A stretch of DNA of 64,000 nt, taken from contig NZ_QZEZ01000005.1 in NCBI RefSeq assembly GCF_003594885.1, forward strand, positions 186,001-250,000. Direction: 5' to 3'. Source of the stretch: Vallicoccus soli (GTDB lineage Bacteria; Actinomycetota; Actinomycetes; Motilibacterales; Motilibacteraceae). The translations under genes were made by a program, and so were the position numbers. Below the pieces are notes generated by a model. That model worked only from the letters and a program-made list of their open reading frames with translations. It made no database searches and was not told where the DNA came from. Below are positions 1 through 9,206 of this stretch, in pieces (the stretch's first letter is position 1; each line of letters begins with the position of its first letter).

Positions 1-681
1 GGCGACCGCCGCCCGCCCCGCCGCGAGGTCCGCCGGGCCGGCCACCGCCCGGACCCCGGCCGCGGCGAGGTCGCGCGGGTCGAAGCCCGCGGCGTGCCGG
101 CGCAGCACCTCGACCTCGTCGTCGCGGCCCGGCAGCGGCAGGACCAGCTTGAGCAGGAAGCGGTCGAGCTGGGCCTCGGGCAGGGGGTACGTCCCCTCGT
201 ACTCCAGCGGGTTCTGGGTCGCCGCGACGACGAAGGGGTCCGGCAGCGGGCGCGCGAGCCCGTCCACCGTGACCTGGCGCTCCTCCATCGCCTCGAGCAG
301 CGCGGACTGCGTCTTCGGCGGGGTGCGGTTCACCTCGTCGGCGAGCAGCAGGTTGGTGAAGACCGGTCCGGGGCGGAAGGTGAGGTCCGCGGAGCGGCCC
401 TGGAGCACCAGCGACCCGGTGATGTCGCCCGGCATGAGGTCGGGGGTGAACTGCACGCGCTTGCTGTCCAGGTCGAGCGCCGCGGCGAGGGTGCGCACGA
501 GGAGGGTCTTCGCCACCCCCGGCACGCCCTCGAGCAGGACGTGGCCGCGGCACAGCAGCGCCACGACGAGCCCGCTCACCGCGGCGTCCTGGCCCACGAC
601 CGCCCGGGCCACCTCCGCGCGCAGCGCCACGAGCGCCTCGCGGGCGGGGTCGGGCGGGCGCTGGTCCGGCTGCTCGCTCAC
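1..681 (-). CDS. MoxR family AAA+ ATPase (3' end outside window)
   Basis: AAA+ ATPase of the MoxR class, which acts as a chaperone for maturation of other proteins and usually travels with DUF58/DUF4129 proteins. 227 codons are visible from a GTG at 681. A P-loop GVPGVAKT lies at about residues 52-59, a Walker [10 protein letters not shown] near 110-118, and a family-typical stretch [20 protein letters not shown] follows. The C-terminal lid domain runs off the left edge. The GTG overlaps the TGA of the upstream DUF4350 gene by 4 bases, so it is the last visible gene of a translationally coupled minus-strand operon. The family call is secure; its client protein is not shown here. Confidence 0.93.
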   Translation of the reverse strand, partial: MSEQPDQRPPDPAREALVALRAEVARAVVGQDAAVSGLVVALLCRGHVLLEGVPGVAKTLLVRTLAAALDLDSKRVQFTPDLMPGDITGSLVLQGRSADLTFRPGPVFTNLLLADEVNRTPPKTQSALLEAMEERQVTVDGLARPLPDPFVVAATQNPLEYEGTYPLPEAQLDRFLLKLVLPLPGRDDEVEVLRRHAAGFDPRDLAAAGVRAVAGPADLAAGRAAVA

Positions 682-1886
682 GTGCGGCGTACCTCCCTCT
701 CCAGGGCGTCGAGCGCGTCGGCCAGCGACACCAGCGCGGCGTCACCGGCAGGGGGCGCACCGTACAGGAGGTCGCGGACCCCGGCCTCCGGGCGGCCGGA
801 CCGGGCGGCGACCGCGGCCACGACGGCGTCCGGCGGGTCGGCGCGGCCCAGCGCGAGCGCCGCCCGCAGCCGCTCCAGCGCCGCCGCGCGCAGCGCCGAC
901 GCCGCGGTCCCGCGGGCCCGGGAGCGGCGGTAGAGGCGGGCGCGGCCCTCGACCGCCTCGCTCGCGCGCACCACCACCGGCAGCGGCTCGGCGACGACGG
1001 GGCCGAGCCGGCGGGCCCGCCACAGCGCGAGGAGCGCGACGGCGACGCCGAGCTGCGCCAGGGCCGGCAGCACCCACCCGGGCAGCAGCTCGGTCAGCGG
1101 GCGCTGGGCGCCCTCCGGCAGGTCGCCCAGGGAGGGGAGGTACCAGACGAGGACCTCCTCGTCGCCGAGCAGGCCCAGCGCGAGCGCGGCGTTGCCGGCG
1201 TCGTCGAGGCGGTCGTTGGTCAGCGGGCGGGGGCCGCCGAGGACGCTCACCGTGCGGTCGGGGTCGTCGAGGACGGCCAGGCCCGCGCCGCCGTCCGCCG
1301 CCGGGTAGCACAGCGCCAGCGGCTGCCCCACGGGGCCGCCCCGCCCGTACGCCGCGCCGTCGACCTCGGCCGACCCGGCCCGCTGGGCGACCGGCAGCCC
1401 GCAGCCGGGGCCGCGCGCGTCCTCGCCGCCCTCCCCGACGACGGCGAGGCCCGGGGCGAGCAGGTCGAGGGCGGGGCCCGTGGGGGCGACGAGCACGAGG
1501 TCCGCGCCCGTGCGGCCGACCCGGCGCACCTGCTCGGCGGTGAGCAGGTCCGGCTGCGTGACGAGGACCGTCGTGGCCCCCCGCTCGCCCACGGCCCCGA
1601 CCGTGGCGCTCGTCGTGCGGGTCACCCGCACCTCGACGCCCTGCGCGCGCAGCAGCTCGGCGAGGGCGCGGCTGCCCGCGCGGTCGGTGGCGCCGGGGTC
1701 GAGCAGGCCCGCGGAGCCGCCGGTGCGCAGCAGCGCGAGCACCAGCGCGCCGAGGAGCACGAGGGCGGCGAGGAGCACCGGGCCCCGCGCCGCGCGCCAC
1801 ACGTCGCGGGCCGTCGGGTCGAGGCTCGTCGCCGGCCGCTCCGGGGCCGCCGCGCCCGCCGTGCCCGCCGTGCCTGCCGTGCTCAC
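678..1886 (-). CDS. DUF4350 domain-containing membrane protein
   Basis: 402-residue protein beginning with a disordered, threonine/alanine-rich tail, one membrane segment at about residues 33-52 and a second hydrophobic segment near 270-290. The extracytoplasmic part between them resembles the DUF4350 fold found beside MoxR/DUF4129 genes in actinobacteria. Function is unknown; context suggests a cell-envelope role connected with the MoxR ATPase. The start was taken as the GTG at 1886, which lies 4 bases inside the end of the DUF4129 gene (stop at 1883). The stop overlaps the start of moxR. Confidence 0.85.
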   Translation of the reverse strand: MSTAGTAGTAGAAAPERPATSLDPTARDVWRAARGPVLLAALVLLGALVLALLRTGGSAGLLDPGATDRAGSRALAELLRAQGVEVRVTRTTSATVGAVGERGATTVLVTQPDLLTAEQVRRVGRTGADLVLVAPTGPALDLLAPGLAVVGEGGEDARGPGCGLPVAQRAGSAEVDGAAYGRGGPVGQPLALCYPAADGGAGLAVLDDPDRTVSVLGGPRPLTNDRLDDAGNAALALGLLGDEEVLVWYLPSLGDLPEGAQRPLTELLPGWVLPALAQLGVAVALLALWRARRLGPVVAEPLPVVVRASEAVEGRARLYRRSRARGTAASALRAAALERLRAALALGRADPPDAVVAAVAARSGRPEAGVRDLLYGAPPAGDAALVSLADALDALEREVRRT

Positions 1887-2572
1887 CGCGGCACCGCCGC
1901 CACGGGGCCGCGCGGGCGGCCCTCGCCGCCGCCCGGGCCCCCGGGCGCCCCCGGGCGGGTGGCGCGGACCCGCGCGTCGAGGTCGCGCAGGCGCGCGTCG
2001 TGCTCGGGCCGCGCCCGGCGGTCGCCGTACGCCACCGCGTCGAACAGCCGCGCCGCGCCGGCCAGCTCGGGGCCGAGCGCGGGGAGGGCGCGCGAGGCGG
2101 CGCGCGCCGCCTGCTCCGCGGTGCGGCCCGGCCGGGCGTCGAGCAGGCCGCGCTCCTCCAGGCCCCGGACGAGGCCCCGGACGCGCTCGCGGACCGCGTC
2201 GTCCCAGCGGCCGGCGGCGGCGTGCGCGTCGGCGGCGGCGCGGTGCTCGTCCGCGCTGCGCCGGGCGTCCCCGGCGAAGAGGGCGCCCGCGCCGGCGCGG
2301 TGGGCCCGGCCCAGGGGGCCGAGCCGCAGCCGCAGCCCCACCACGACGGCGACGACGAGCAGCACGACGGCCACCAGGCCAGGCCAGCCGCCCGGTGCCG
2401 CGCCGGCCGCGCGGTCGAGGAGGTCCCCGAGCAGCTCCAGCGCGCGCTCGCGGACCCGCTCGACGAGGCCCGGCCGGTCGAGCTGGTACTCGCGCCGGGA
2501 CAGCTCCTCGCGGGCCAGCTCGCGGGCGCGCTCGCGCCCCAGCTCGACGACGCCCGGCTCGCGGAGCGTCAC
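1883..2572 (-). CDS. DUF4129 domain-containing protein
   Basis: 229-residue protein with an N-terminal soluble stretch rich in Arg/Glu (starts TLREPGVVELGR), one strongly hydrophobic membrane segment around residues 63-85 and a C-terminal helical region typical of DUF4129, a domain often linked to transglutaminase/MoxR loci. GTG start at 2572, seven bases after the stop of the upstream membrane protein; its own stop overlaps the DUF4350 start. The operon order (membrane protein, DUF4129, DUF4350, MoxR) is the common actinobacterial one. Function unknown. Confidence 0.85.
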   Translation of the reverse strand: MTLREPGVVELGRERARELAREELSRREYQLDRPGLVERVRERALELLGDLLDRAAGAAPGGWPGLVAVVLLVVAVVVGLRLRLGPLGRAHRAGAGALFAGDARRSADEHRAAADAHAAAGRWDDAVRERVRGLVRGLEERGLLDARPGRTAEQAARAASRALPALGPELAGAARLFDAVAYGDRRARPEHDARLRDLDARVRATRPGAPGGPGGGEGRPRGPVAAVPR

Positions 2573-2579
2573 GGGGCCG

Positions 2580-3803
2580 TCACCGGCCGACGGCGCGGGA
2601 CAGCTCGAGGTCGAGCCCCTCGCGGCGCATGCGCCGGTCGACGTAGAGGAGCACGGTCGCGGCCGCCGTGAACGGCCAGGTGATGGCCGAGGCCACGACC
2701 GTGCCGACGGCGGTGACCAGCAGCGGCACCAGGTCCGACGGGTCCGGCGAGGTGAGGCCCGCGGCCACCGAGAACGGCACGCTGAGGATGCCGCTGAGGA
2801 TGCCGGCCACGAGGTTCACGAGCAGCAGCACGCCGAACGTGCGCCACCACGCGCCCTGCACGAGGCGCGCCGAGCGCCGCAGCGACGCGACGACCGGGCT
2901 GCCCTCGAGCACGACGGCGGGGCTGGCGAGCGCGATCCGCACGTACACCCACGCCAGCAGCGGCAGGCCCACGACCAGCCCCAGCAGGACGAGCCCGGCG
3001 GCGACGTCGCCGTCGCCGCCGGTCGCCGCCACGAGGACGCCCGGCAGCACGGGGACGAGCAGCACCAGCCCGAGCAGCAGCATGCTGAGCAGGGTCAGCC
3101 CGAGCAGCGGGAGCAGCCGGGGCCGCGCCCGCGCCCACGCCTCGCCGAGGGAGAGGTCCTCGCCGAGCACCGCCCGGCTCACGACGACGGTGAGCACGCC
3201 GGTGAGGAAGGTCGCGGCGAGCAGCGTCACCACCAGGCTCACCAGCGCCGTCGCGCCGAGGCCCCCCAGGTCGCCGAGGTCGCCGGCCGCCGCGCCGGTC
3301 TCGAGGTCGAGGTCCCCGAGCAGCAGCCACGACAGCGGCACCTCGACGAGCTGGGTCACCAGGGCGACGAGGGCGGAGAGGCCGAGGACGGTCCGCGGGT
3401 GCGAGCGCAGGGTGCTGATCGCGCCGTCCAGCAGCTCGCCGACCCCGAGCGGGCGCAGCGGGATGATCCCGGGCTTCGGCGCCGGGGGCGCCCAGGGCGC
3501 CCGTCCCGGGCCGCCCTGCGGGGCGCCGCCGTACGGGCCCCCGCCCTGCGGGGCGCCGCCGTACGGAGCCCCGCCCCAGCCCTGCCCGCCCCAGCCCTGC
3601 CCGCCCCAGCCCTGCCCGCCCCGCTCCCAGCCGACGGGACCGCCGGGACCGCCGGCGCCTCCGGCGCCTCCGGGCGCCGTCCCGGCGGAGGGGGCCGGCG
3701 GCGGCTGCTGGGGCGACCAGCCGGGCGGGACCGGGGCCGGCGGCGGGGCGCCGTCCGCGTCGCCGGGCTCGTACGGCCCGGGCGGGCGCGGGCTGTCGGT
3801 CAT
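2580..3803 (-). CDS. Multi-pass membrane protein, GDPD-type membrane domain
   Basis: 407 residues from the ATG at 3803 (begins TDSPRPPGPYEPGD). The first ~130 residues are a Pro/Gly-rich, low-complexity cytoplasmic tail with GWGGQ and PYGGAPQGG repeats encoded by short DNA repeats (3530-3620). The rest has about six membrane helices and resembles the membrane domain found in glycerophosphodiester phosphodiesterase-type proteins, but no catalytic phosphodiesterase domain is present. An open frame continues upstream into the antisense of mtrA, but codons there read as mtrA shadow, so the ATG at 3803 was chosen. First gene of the minus-strand operon, divergent from mtrA. Confidence 0.8.
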   Translation of the reverse strand: MTDSPRPPGPYEPGDADGAPPPAPVPPGWSPQQPPPAPSAGTAPGGAGGAGGPGGPVGWERGGQGWGGQGWGGQGWGGAPYGGAPQGGGPYGGAPQGGPGRAPWAPPAPKPGIIPLRPLGVGELLDGAISTLRSHPRTVLGLSALVALVTQLVEVPLSWLLLGDLDLETGAAAGDLGDLGGLGATALVSLVVTLLAATFLTGVLTVVVSRAVLGEDLSLGEAWARARPRLLPLLGLTLLSMLLLGLVLLVPVLPGVLVAATGGDGDVAAGLVLLGLVVGLPLLAWVYVRIALASPAVVLEGSPVVASLRRSARLVQGAWWRTFGVLLLVNLVAGILSGILSVPFSVAAGLTSPDPSDLVPLLVTAVGTVVASAITWPFTAAATVLLYVDRRMRREGLDLELSRAVGR

Positions 3804-3957
3804 CGGGTCCCCCTCGTGGCGCGGTCGCGGTCCTGCGGCGGCCGGGGCTCGCGCGGGGCCCGGCCGGTCTGCGCTCATCGTGGCACGGAGGAGCGCGGCG
3901 GGGCCGGACGAGCGGCGCGGGCGCGTGCGGCGGCCCGGCGCCGCGCGGGGTGTCACC

Positions 3958-3969
3958 ATGGAGGGGTGA
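3958..3969 (+). other. Possible 3-codon upstream ORF overlapping mtrA start
   Basis: ATG-GAG-GGG-TGA at 3958-3969. Its TGA shares the four bases GTGA with the GTG start of mtrA (3966-3968). If initiated it would couple mtrA translation to termination of the mini-ORF. It could equally be a chance ATG overlapping a purine-rich (GGAGGGG) stretch that lies too close to the GTG to be an ordinary ribosome-binding site. Confidence 0.3.
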
Positions 3970-4643
3970 AGGGACGCGTCCTGGTCGTCGACGACGACCC
4001 CGCCCTCGCCGAGATGCTGGGCATCGTCCTGCGCGGCGAGGGCTTCGACCCGGTGTTCTGCGGCGACGGCGCCGCGGCGCTCGCGGTGTTCCGCGAGAGC
4101 CGGCCCGACCTGGTCCTGCTCGACCTCATGCTGCCGGGGCGCGACGGCATCGACGTGTGCCGGCGCATCCGCGCGGAGTCCGGCGTCCCCATCGTCATGC
4201 TCACCGCCAAGGCCGACACGGTCGACGTCGTCGTCGGGCTGGAGTCGGGCGCCGACGACTACGTCGTCAAGCCGTTCAAGCCCAAGGAACTCGTCGCGCG
4301 CATCCGCACCCGGCTGCGCCGCACCGACGACCCGGTGCCCGAGACGCTGCAGATCGGCGACCTCAGCATCGACGTCGCCGGCCACAGCGTGAAGCGCGGC
4401 GACCGCCAGATCGCCCTGACCCCGCTCGAGTTCGACCTGCTCGTGGCGCTCGCCCGCAAGCCCTGGCAGGTGTTCACGCGCGAGGTCCTGCTCGAGCAGG
4501 TGTGGGGCTACCGGCACGCCGCCGACACCCGCCTCGTCAACGTGCACGTGCAGCGGCTGCGCTCCAAGGTCGAGAACGACCCCGAGAAGCCCGAGGTCGT
4601 CGTCACCGTGCGCGGGGTCGGCTACAAGGCGGGCGCGAGCTGA
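3966..4643 (+). CDS. mtrA: Two-component response regulator MtrA
   Basis: 225-residue OmpR-family response regulator, essential in many actinobacteria, that controls cell division, cell-wall hydrolases and DNA replication genes. Receiver domain at residues 1-115 with the acidic pair in VLVVDDDPA, phosphorylatable Asp53 (LLDLMLPGRDG) and the conserved Lys of VVKPFKPKEL; winged-helix DNA-binding domain about 130-225 (LTPLEFDLL, GYKAGAS end). GTG start at 3966 chosen because the upstream ATG at 3958 is in another frame and stops at once. Sits directly before mtrB and lpqB, its usual partners. Confidence 0.97.
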   Translation: MKGRVLVVDDDPALAEMLGIVLRGEGFDPVFCGDGAAALAVFRESRPDLVLLDLMLPGRDGIDVCRRIRAESGVPIVMLTAKADTVDVVVGLESGADDYVVKPFKPKELVARIRTRLRRTDDPVPETLQIGDLSIDVAGHSVKRGDRQIALTPLEFDLLVALARKPWQVFTREVLLEQVWGYRHAADTRLVNVHVQRLRSKVENDPEKPEVVVTVRGVGYKAGAS

Positions 4644-4738
4644 GCGAGCCCGTCGCGCGGGCGGGCGCCACCGCCCTCCCCGCCGCCCGCGGCCCCCGCC
4701 GCCGGTACGGCCCCGGCCTGCTGCGGGGGCTCCCCGGC

Positions 4739-6352
4739 GTGCCCCGCCCGGCCGTCTGGCGCCGGTCCCTGCGCCTGCGGGTCGTCACCTCGACCACGGT
4801 GCTCTCGCTCGTCGTCATCGCCGTGCTCGGGCAGTTCCTCGTGCAGCGCATCGCCGACGGGCTCATCGACGCCAAGGTGGCGGCCGGGCTGGCCGAGGCG
4901 GCGGCGGGGGCCGGCGACGCGCAGGAGAGCTTCAGCGCGTCCGGCGCCGGCGAGCCGCAGCTCGTCACCGAGCTCGCCGCGCAGGTCGTGCAGCGCCTGG
5001 CCACGAGCGGCGGCCCGGCGGGGCTCAACGACGTGCTCCTCGTGCGGTCCCCGTCGGCGGCGGACGCCCCGCCGGGGGTCGCGGTCGACCTCTCCAGCTG
5101 CCCCGCCGACGCGCCCTGCGAGGTCCCCGAGCGGCTCCGCGAGCGGGTACGCGCCACCTCGGCCCAGCAGTGGACGTACGTGACCACGCCGGCCGAGGAC
5201 GGGCGCCCCGTCCCGGGGCTGGCCGTCGGCAGCCCGGTGGTGCTGCCCGGCACGGCGGGCCCGTACGAGCTCTACTACCTCTTCCCGCTCGACCAGGAGC
5301 AGGAGACGCTCGGGCTGGTCCGGCGCACCATGCTGGCCGGCGGCCTCGCGCTCGTCGTGCTCGTGGCGCTGCTGGCGTGGCTCGTCACCCGGCAGGTCGT
5401 GAGCCCCGTGCAGGCGGCGGCGCGCATCGCCGAGCGGCTGGCCGCGGGCCGGCTCGAGGAGCGGATGCACATGCGCGGCGAGGACGACCTCGCCCGCCTC
5501 GCCGCCTCCTTCAACCGCATGGCGACCAACCTGCAGGGGCAGATCCGCAAGCTCGAGGAGCTCTCCCGGGTGCAGCGCCGGTTCGTCTCCGACGTGAGCC
5601 ACGAGCTGCGCACGCCCCTGACCACCGTGCGGATGGCCGCCGACGTGCTGCACGACGCGCGCGAGGACTTCGACCCGGTCACCCGGCGCAGCGCGGAGCT
5701 CCTGCAGACCCAGCTCGACCGCTTCGAGTCGCTGCTGGCCGACCTGCTGGAGATCAGCCGGTTCGACGCGGGCGCCGCCAGCCTCGAGCCGGAGGAGGTC
5801 GACCTGCGCGACGTCGCCCAGCACGTCATCGACGCGTCCGAGGCGCTGGCCGAGGCCAAGGGCAGCGACGTCGTCCTCGTCGCCCCGCCGTGGCCGTGCA
5901 CCGCGGAGGTCGACCGGCGCAGGGTCGACCGCGTGCTGCGCAACCTCGTGGTCAACGCCATCGAGCACGGCGAGGGCGGCCCGGTCGAGGTGCACGTGGC
6001 GCAGGACCGCGACGCGGTCGCCGTGGCGGTGCGCGACCACGGCTGCGGGCTCCGCCCGGGCGAGGCCGCGCTCGTGTTCAACCGGTTCTGGCGCGCCGAC
6101 CCCGCCCGGGCCCGCACGACGGGCGGCACCGGGCTGGGCCTGTCCATCGCCCTCGAGGACGCCCAGCTGCACGGCGGCTGGCTCCAGGCCTGGGGGGAGC
6201 CGGGCGACGGCGCGCAGTTCCGCCTCACGCTGCCGCGCCGCGCGGGGCAGGAGCTCGCGGCGTCCCCGCTGCCCCTCGAGCCCCCCGACGCGCGCCGGGG
6301 GCGCGGGTCGGGCGTCGGCGGGCCGTACCGCCGGACGGCGGGGCGCGCGTGA
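4739..6352 (+). CDS. mtrB: Sensor histidine kinase MtrB
   Basis: 537-residue membrane sensor kinase, partner of MtrA. An N-terminal membrane segment (VLSLVVIAVLGQFLV) is followed by an extracytoplasmic domain of about 170 residues, a second membrane segment near residues 195-220, a HAMP linker, the DHp helix with phospho-acceptor His288 (VSHELRTPL) and a HATPase domain with the N, G1 (DHGCGL) and G2 (GGTGLGLS) boxes. The frame is open back to the mtrA stop but offers only CTG there (4640); GTG 4739 is the first standard start and keeps both membrane segments. The end overlaps the lpqB GTG by 4 bases. Confidence 0.95.
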   Translation: MPRPAVWRRSLRLRVVTSTTVLSLVVIAVLGQFLVQRIADGLIDAKVAAGLAEAAAGAGDAQESFSASGAGEPQLVTELAAQVVQRLATSGGPAGLNDVLLVRSPSAADAPPGVAVDLSSCPADAPCEVPERLRERVRATSAQQWTYVTTPAEDGRPVPGLAVGSPVVLPGTAGPYELYYLFPLDQEQETLGLVRRTMLAGGLALVVLVALLAWLVTRQVVSPVQAAARIAERLAAGRLEERMHMRGEDDLARLAASFNRMATNLQGQIRKLEELSRVQRRFVSDVSHELRTPLTTVRMAADVLHDAREDFDPVTRRSAELLQTQLDRFESLLADLLEISRFDAGAASLEPEEVDLRDVAQHVIDASEALAEAKGSDVVLVAPPWPCTAEVDRRRVDRVLRNLVVNAIEHGEGGPVEVHVAQDRDAVAVAVRDHGCGLRPGEAALVFNRFWRADPARARTTGGTGLGLSIALEDAQLHGGWLQAWGEPGDGAQFRLTLPRRAGQELAASPLPLEPPDARRGRGSGVGGPYRRTAGRA

Positions 6353-8043
6353 GCCGCCGCCGCCGCGCCCTCGGCGCCCTGCTGGGCGCGGCCCTGGCGC
6401 TCGCCGGCTGCGCGTCGATCCCCGACAGCGGACCGGTCCGGCCGGGGCAGGACAGCGCCGTCGCGCTGGACGAGCCGCCCGTGCGCGTCCTGCCCCCGCC
6501 GCCGCGCCCCGGCGCCGGCCCCGAGGACGTCGTCCGCGGCTTCCTGCTCGCCTCGGCGAGCCCCGAGGACGACCGGGCCTCGGCGCGGGCGTACCTCGCC
6601 CCCGAGACGGCCCAGGACTGGCGCCCGCAGGCGGGGGCCCGCGTGTACGAGAGCGGGACGCTGCGCATCGCCCGCCGCGGCGCGAGCGTGACGCTCACCG
6701 CGCAGCAGGTGGCGGCCATCGGGCCCGACGGGCGCTACGTCCCCGAGGCCGAGCCGGTGCTGCTGCGCACCCGCTTCTCGGTGCAGCAGGTGGGCGGGGA
6801 GTGGCGCATCGACGGCCTCGAGCCGGGCCTGCTGCACACGACGTTCGACGTGGAGCGCACCTACCGCACGGCGTCGGTCTACTTCCTGGACCCCTCGGGA
6901 CGCACCGTCGTGCCCGACCTGCTCGCGCTGCCGGTGCGCTCGAGCATGGCGACGGCGCTCACCCAGCGCCTGCTCGAGGGGCCGAGCGACTGGCTGGCCC
7001 CCGCGGTGCGCACGGCCGTACCGGCCGGCACGGCGCTGGCCGTCGCGAGCGTCCCGGTGGTGGGGGGCGTCGCGCAGGTCGACCTCACGGAGGAGGCGTT
7101 CGGGGCCGGCAGCGAGGAGCGCCAGGCCCTGTCCGCCCAGATCGTGTGGACGCTGCGCCAGCTCGACGAGGTGCGCTCGGTGCGCATCAGCGTGGAGGGC
7201 GGGGAGTACGCCGTCCCCGGCGTCGCGGGCGAGCAGTCCCGCGACTCCTGGCCCGGCTTCGACCCCGGCGCCCTGCCGGAGGACGCCGACGCCGCGGTCG
7301 TGCGCGACGGCGTCCTGGGCCGGCTGGAGGGGGAGGGCTGGGTCGCCGTCGCCGGCGAGGCCGGCACGGGCGGGGCGCGCGTGCGCGAGCCGGCGCTGTC
7401 GCTGGCCGGCGACGTCGCCGCGGTGCTCAGCCCGGACCGGCGGCGCCTGCTGCGCGGCGCCCTGACCCCCGACGCCCCGCTCGTCCCGGTGCTCACCGGC
7501 GGCGACCTCGCCGAGCCCTCCTGGGACCGGTACGGCCACCTCTGGTCCGTCGACCGCGCCGACGGCACCGTGCGGGTGGCCGCCGCCGACGGCGCGCCCG
7601 TCGCGGTCGCGGTCCCGTCCGGGCTGCGGGTCGTGGGCGTGCGGGTGGCGCGCGACGGGGCGCGCGCCCTGCTCCTCGTGCGCCGCGGCCAGGGGTACGC
7701 CCTCCTCGTCGGCGCCGTGGTGCGCGGCGGGGGCGAGGTCCCGCTGCGCGTCGTCGGACCCGTCGTCGTCGCGCCCGAGGTGGTCGACGTGCGGGACGTG
7801 GCCTGGGTGGACGACGGGCGGGTGGCCGTCCTCGGCGTGGTCGAGGGGGAGGGGCGCCAGGTGCGCGTCGTCGACGTCAGCGGGTGGGACGCGGTGCCCA
7901 CCGGCCCGGTGGACGCGGTGAGCGTCGCCGCCGCCCCGGACCGCCCCGTCCTCGTCGGCACGCCGGACGGGCAGGTGCTCCGGGCGGCGGGGCGCAGCTG
8001 GACCGCGGCGGGGCCCGGCGCCGACCCGGCCTACCCGGGCTGA
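6349..8043 (+). CDS. lpqB: Lipoprotein LpqB (MtrB accessory)
   Basis: 564-residue lipoprotein. An Arg-rich n-region, hydrophobic stretch and lipobox LALAGC place the lipidated Cys at residue 21. A GerMN domain lies at about 190-300 (PDLLALPVRSS through the TEEAFGAGS region) and a C-terminal beta-propeller-like LpqB domain fills the rest. In mycobacteria and Streptomyces LpqB binds the extracytoplasmic part of MtrB and modulates MtrA phosphorylation. GTG start overlaps mtrB stop (GTGA), giving tight coupling with its partner. Confidence 0.95.
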   Translation: MSRRRRALGALLGAALALAGCASIPDSGPVRPGQDSAVALDEPPVRVLPPPPRPGAGPEDVVRGFLLASASPEDDRASARAYLAPETAQDWRPQAGARVYESGTLRIARRGASVTLTAQQVAAIGPDGRYVPEAEPVLLRTRFSVQQVGGEWRIDGLEPGLLHTTFDVERTYRTASVYFLDPSGRTVVPDLLALPVRSSMATALTQRLLEGPSDWLAPAVRTAVPAGTALAVASVPVVGGVAQVDLTEEAFGAGSEERQALSAQIVWTLRQLDEVRSVRISVEGGEYAVPGVAGEQSRDSWPGFDPGALPEDADAAVVRDGVLGRLEGEGWVAVAGEAGTGGARVREPALSLAGDVAAVLSPDRRRLLRGALTPDAPLVPVLTGGDLAEPSWDRYGHLWSVDRADGTVRVAAADGAPVAVAVPSGLRVVGVRVARDGARALLLVRRGQGYALLVGAVVRGGGEVPLRVVGPVVVAPEVVDVRDVAWVDDGRVAVLGVVEGEGRQVRVVDVSGWDAVPTGPVDAVSVAAAPDRPVLVGTPDGQVLRAAGRSWTAAGPGADPAYPG

Positions 8044-8102
8044 CGGCGCCGCACCCGAGGGCGGGCGGGCCCGTGGGGTGCGTCGTCCCCGGGGTCCCGG
8101 GG

Positions 8103-8206
8103 GGCCGGTCGCCCCCAGGGCCCATGGGGGCCGGTCGTCCCCAGGCTCCGCGGGGGCCGGTCGTCCCCAGGGTCCGCGGGGGCCGGTCGTCCCCAGGCGC
8201 GGGCGC
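8103..8206. repeat. 26-bp tandem repeat, four copies, between lpqB and comF-like gene
   Basis: The core GGCCGGTCG recurs at exactly 26-base intervals (8103, 8129, 8155, 8181), each followed by cCCCCAGG and a short variable part ending CGCGGG or CATGGG. The array fills most of the 204-base gap between lpqB and the ComF-type gene. No coding frame or clear hairpin explains it. Confidence 0.85.
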
Positions 8207-8247
8207 GGGCCGGGCGCGGGCGGGGCCCGGCCGCGAGGCTGAGCCCC

Positions 8248-9075
8248 GTGGACACCGCCCCCGGCGCCGAAGCACGCACCGCCGCACGCACCGCCCCGCG
8301 CACCGCGGCACCCACCGCCGCCGCGGCGCGCGCGTCCCCGCTCGGGCCCGCCCTCGCCGAGGCGGCCGCCGTGGCCCGCGCCCTCGCCGACCTCGTGCTG
8401 CCGGCCTCCTGCGCCGGCTGCGGCGGCGACGGCCCGGCGTCCGCGCCGCTGTGCCGCGGGTGCGCGCCCGCGCTCGTCGGGCCGGCGGCGCCGGCCCCGC
8501 CCGACCCGGCACCGCCGGGGCTGCCCGAGCCCTGGGCCGCGGCGACGTACGCCGGCCCGGTGCGCGGGGCGCTGGCCGCGTGGAAGGAGGACGGGCGGCG
8601 GGCGCTGGAGGTCGTCCTCGCCGACGCGCTGGCGCGTGCGCTGCGCGCGGCCCTGGCCCGCGCGGCGGGGCCGGCGCTGGTCGTCCCCGTGCCGAGCACG
8701 CGCGCCGCGCGCCGGCGCCGCGGCGGGGACCCGCTGCAGCGGCTCGTCCGGCGCGCGCTGGCCACCGGCGGCGCGGGCTGCCCGCCGGCGCTGCTCCTGC
8801 CGCGGGCGCTGGCGCAGGCGCGGCGCCCCGCGGACCAGGCGGGGCTCGGGGCCGGCGCGCGGTGGGCCAACCTGCACGGCGCCCTCGCCGTCGCGCCCCG
8901 GGCGGAGCCGCTGCTCGCCGGGCGCACGGTCGTCGTCGTCGACGACGTGCTCACCACGGGCGCGACGCTGGCGGAGGCGGCGCGCGCCCTGCGGGCCGCG
9001 GGGGCGCGCGTCCCCGCGGCGGCCGTCGTGGCCGCGACGCCCCGGCGCCGGCACCTGCGGGCGGTGGCGCGGTGA
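8248..9075 (+). CDS. ComF family protein (type I phosphoribosyltransferase fold)
   Basis: 275-residue ComF-type protein. After an Ala/Arg-rich N-terminus it has a zinc-ribbon-like set of cysteines (CAGCGGDG ... LCRGC, residues ~52-72) and, near residues 228-243, the PRPP-binding signature VVVVDDVLTTGATL with the acidic pair. Relatives are linked to DNA uptake in naturally competent bacteria, but actinobacterial members of this lpqB-hpf locus have no established role. GTG start at 8248 follows GAGGCT plus a 7-base spacer, possibly a weak leaderless promoter. Confidence 0.9.
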   Translation: MDTAPGAEARTAARTAPRTAAPTAAAARASPLGPALAEAAAVARALADLVLPASCAGCGGDGPASAPLCRGCAPALVGPAAPAPPDPAPPGLPEPWAAATYAGPVRGALAAWKEDGRRALEVVLADALARALRAALARAAGPALVVPVPSTRAARRRRGGDPLQRLVRRALATGGAGCPPALLLPRALAQARRPADQAGLGAGARWANLHGALAVAPRAEPLLAGRTVVVVDDVLTTGATLAEAARALRAAGARVPAAAVVAATPRRRHLRAVAR

Positions 9076-9195
9076 CCGTGCTGCGCCGCGAGGGTCCGTC
9101 GCGGGCGGACCGCTGACCAGCAGGCGTGCCGCTGCGCAACGGGGTCGCGGCGCACCGTGACGAGGGGTGGCCGTACGTCGAGCCCCGGCGGGGAC

Positions 9196-9201
9196 TAGCG
9201 T
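9196..9201 (+). promoter_or_regulatory. -10 element for the hpf leader transcript
   Basis: TAGCGT matches the TAnnnT form of many promoters in this window and would start RNA near 9207, just before the candidate structured RNA upstream of hpf. A clear -35 is not seen. Confidence 0.5.
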
Positions 9202-9206
9202 TCGTC

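Noticed and set aside
3804-4547. N-terminal extension of the minus-strand membrane protein into mtrA
   Set aside because: The added residues are antisense of mtrA; the ATG at 3803 begins a normal N-terminus.
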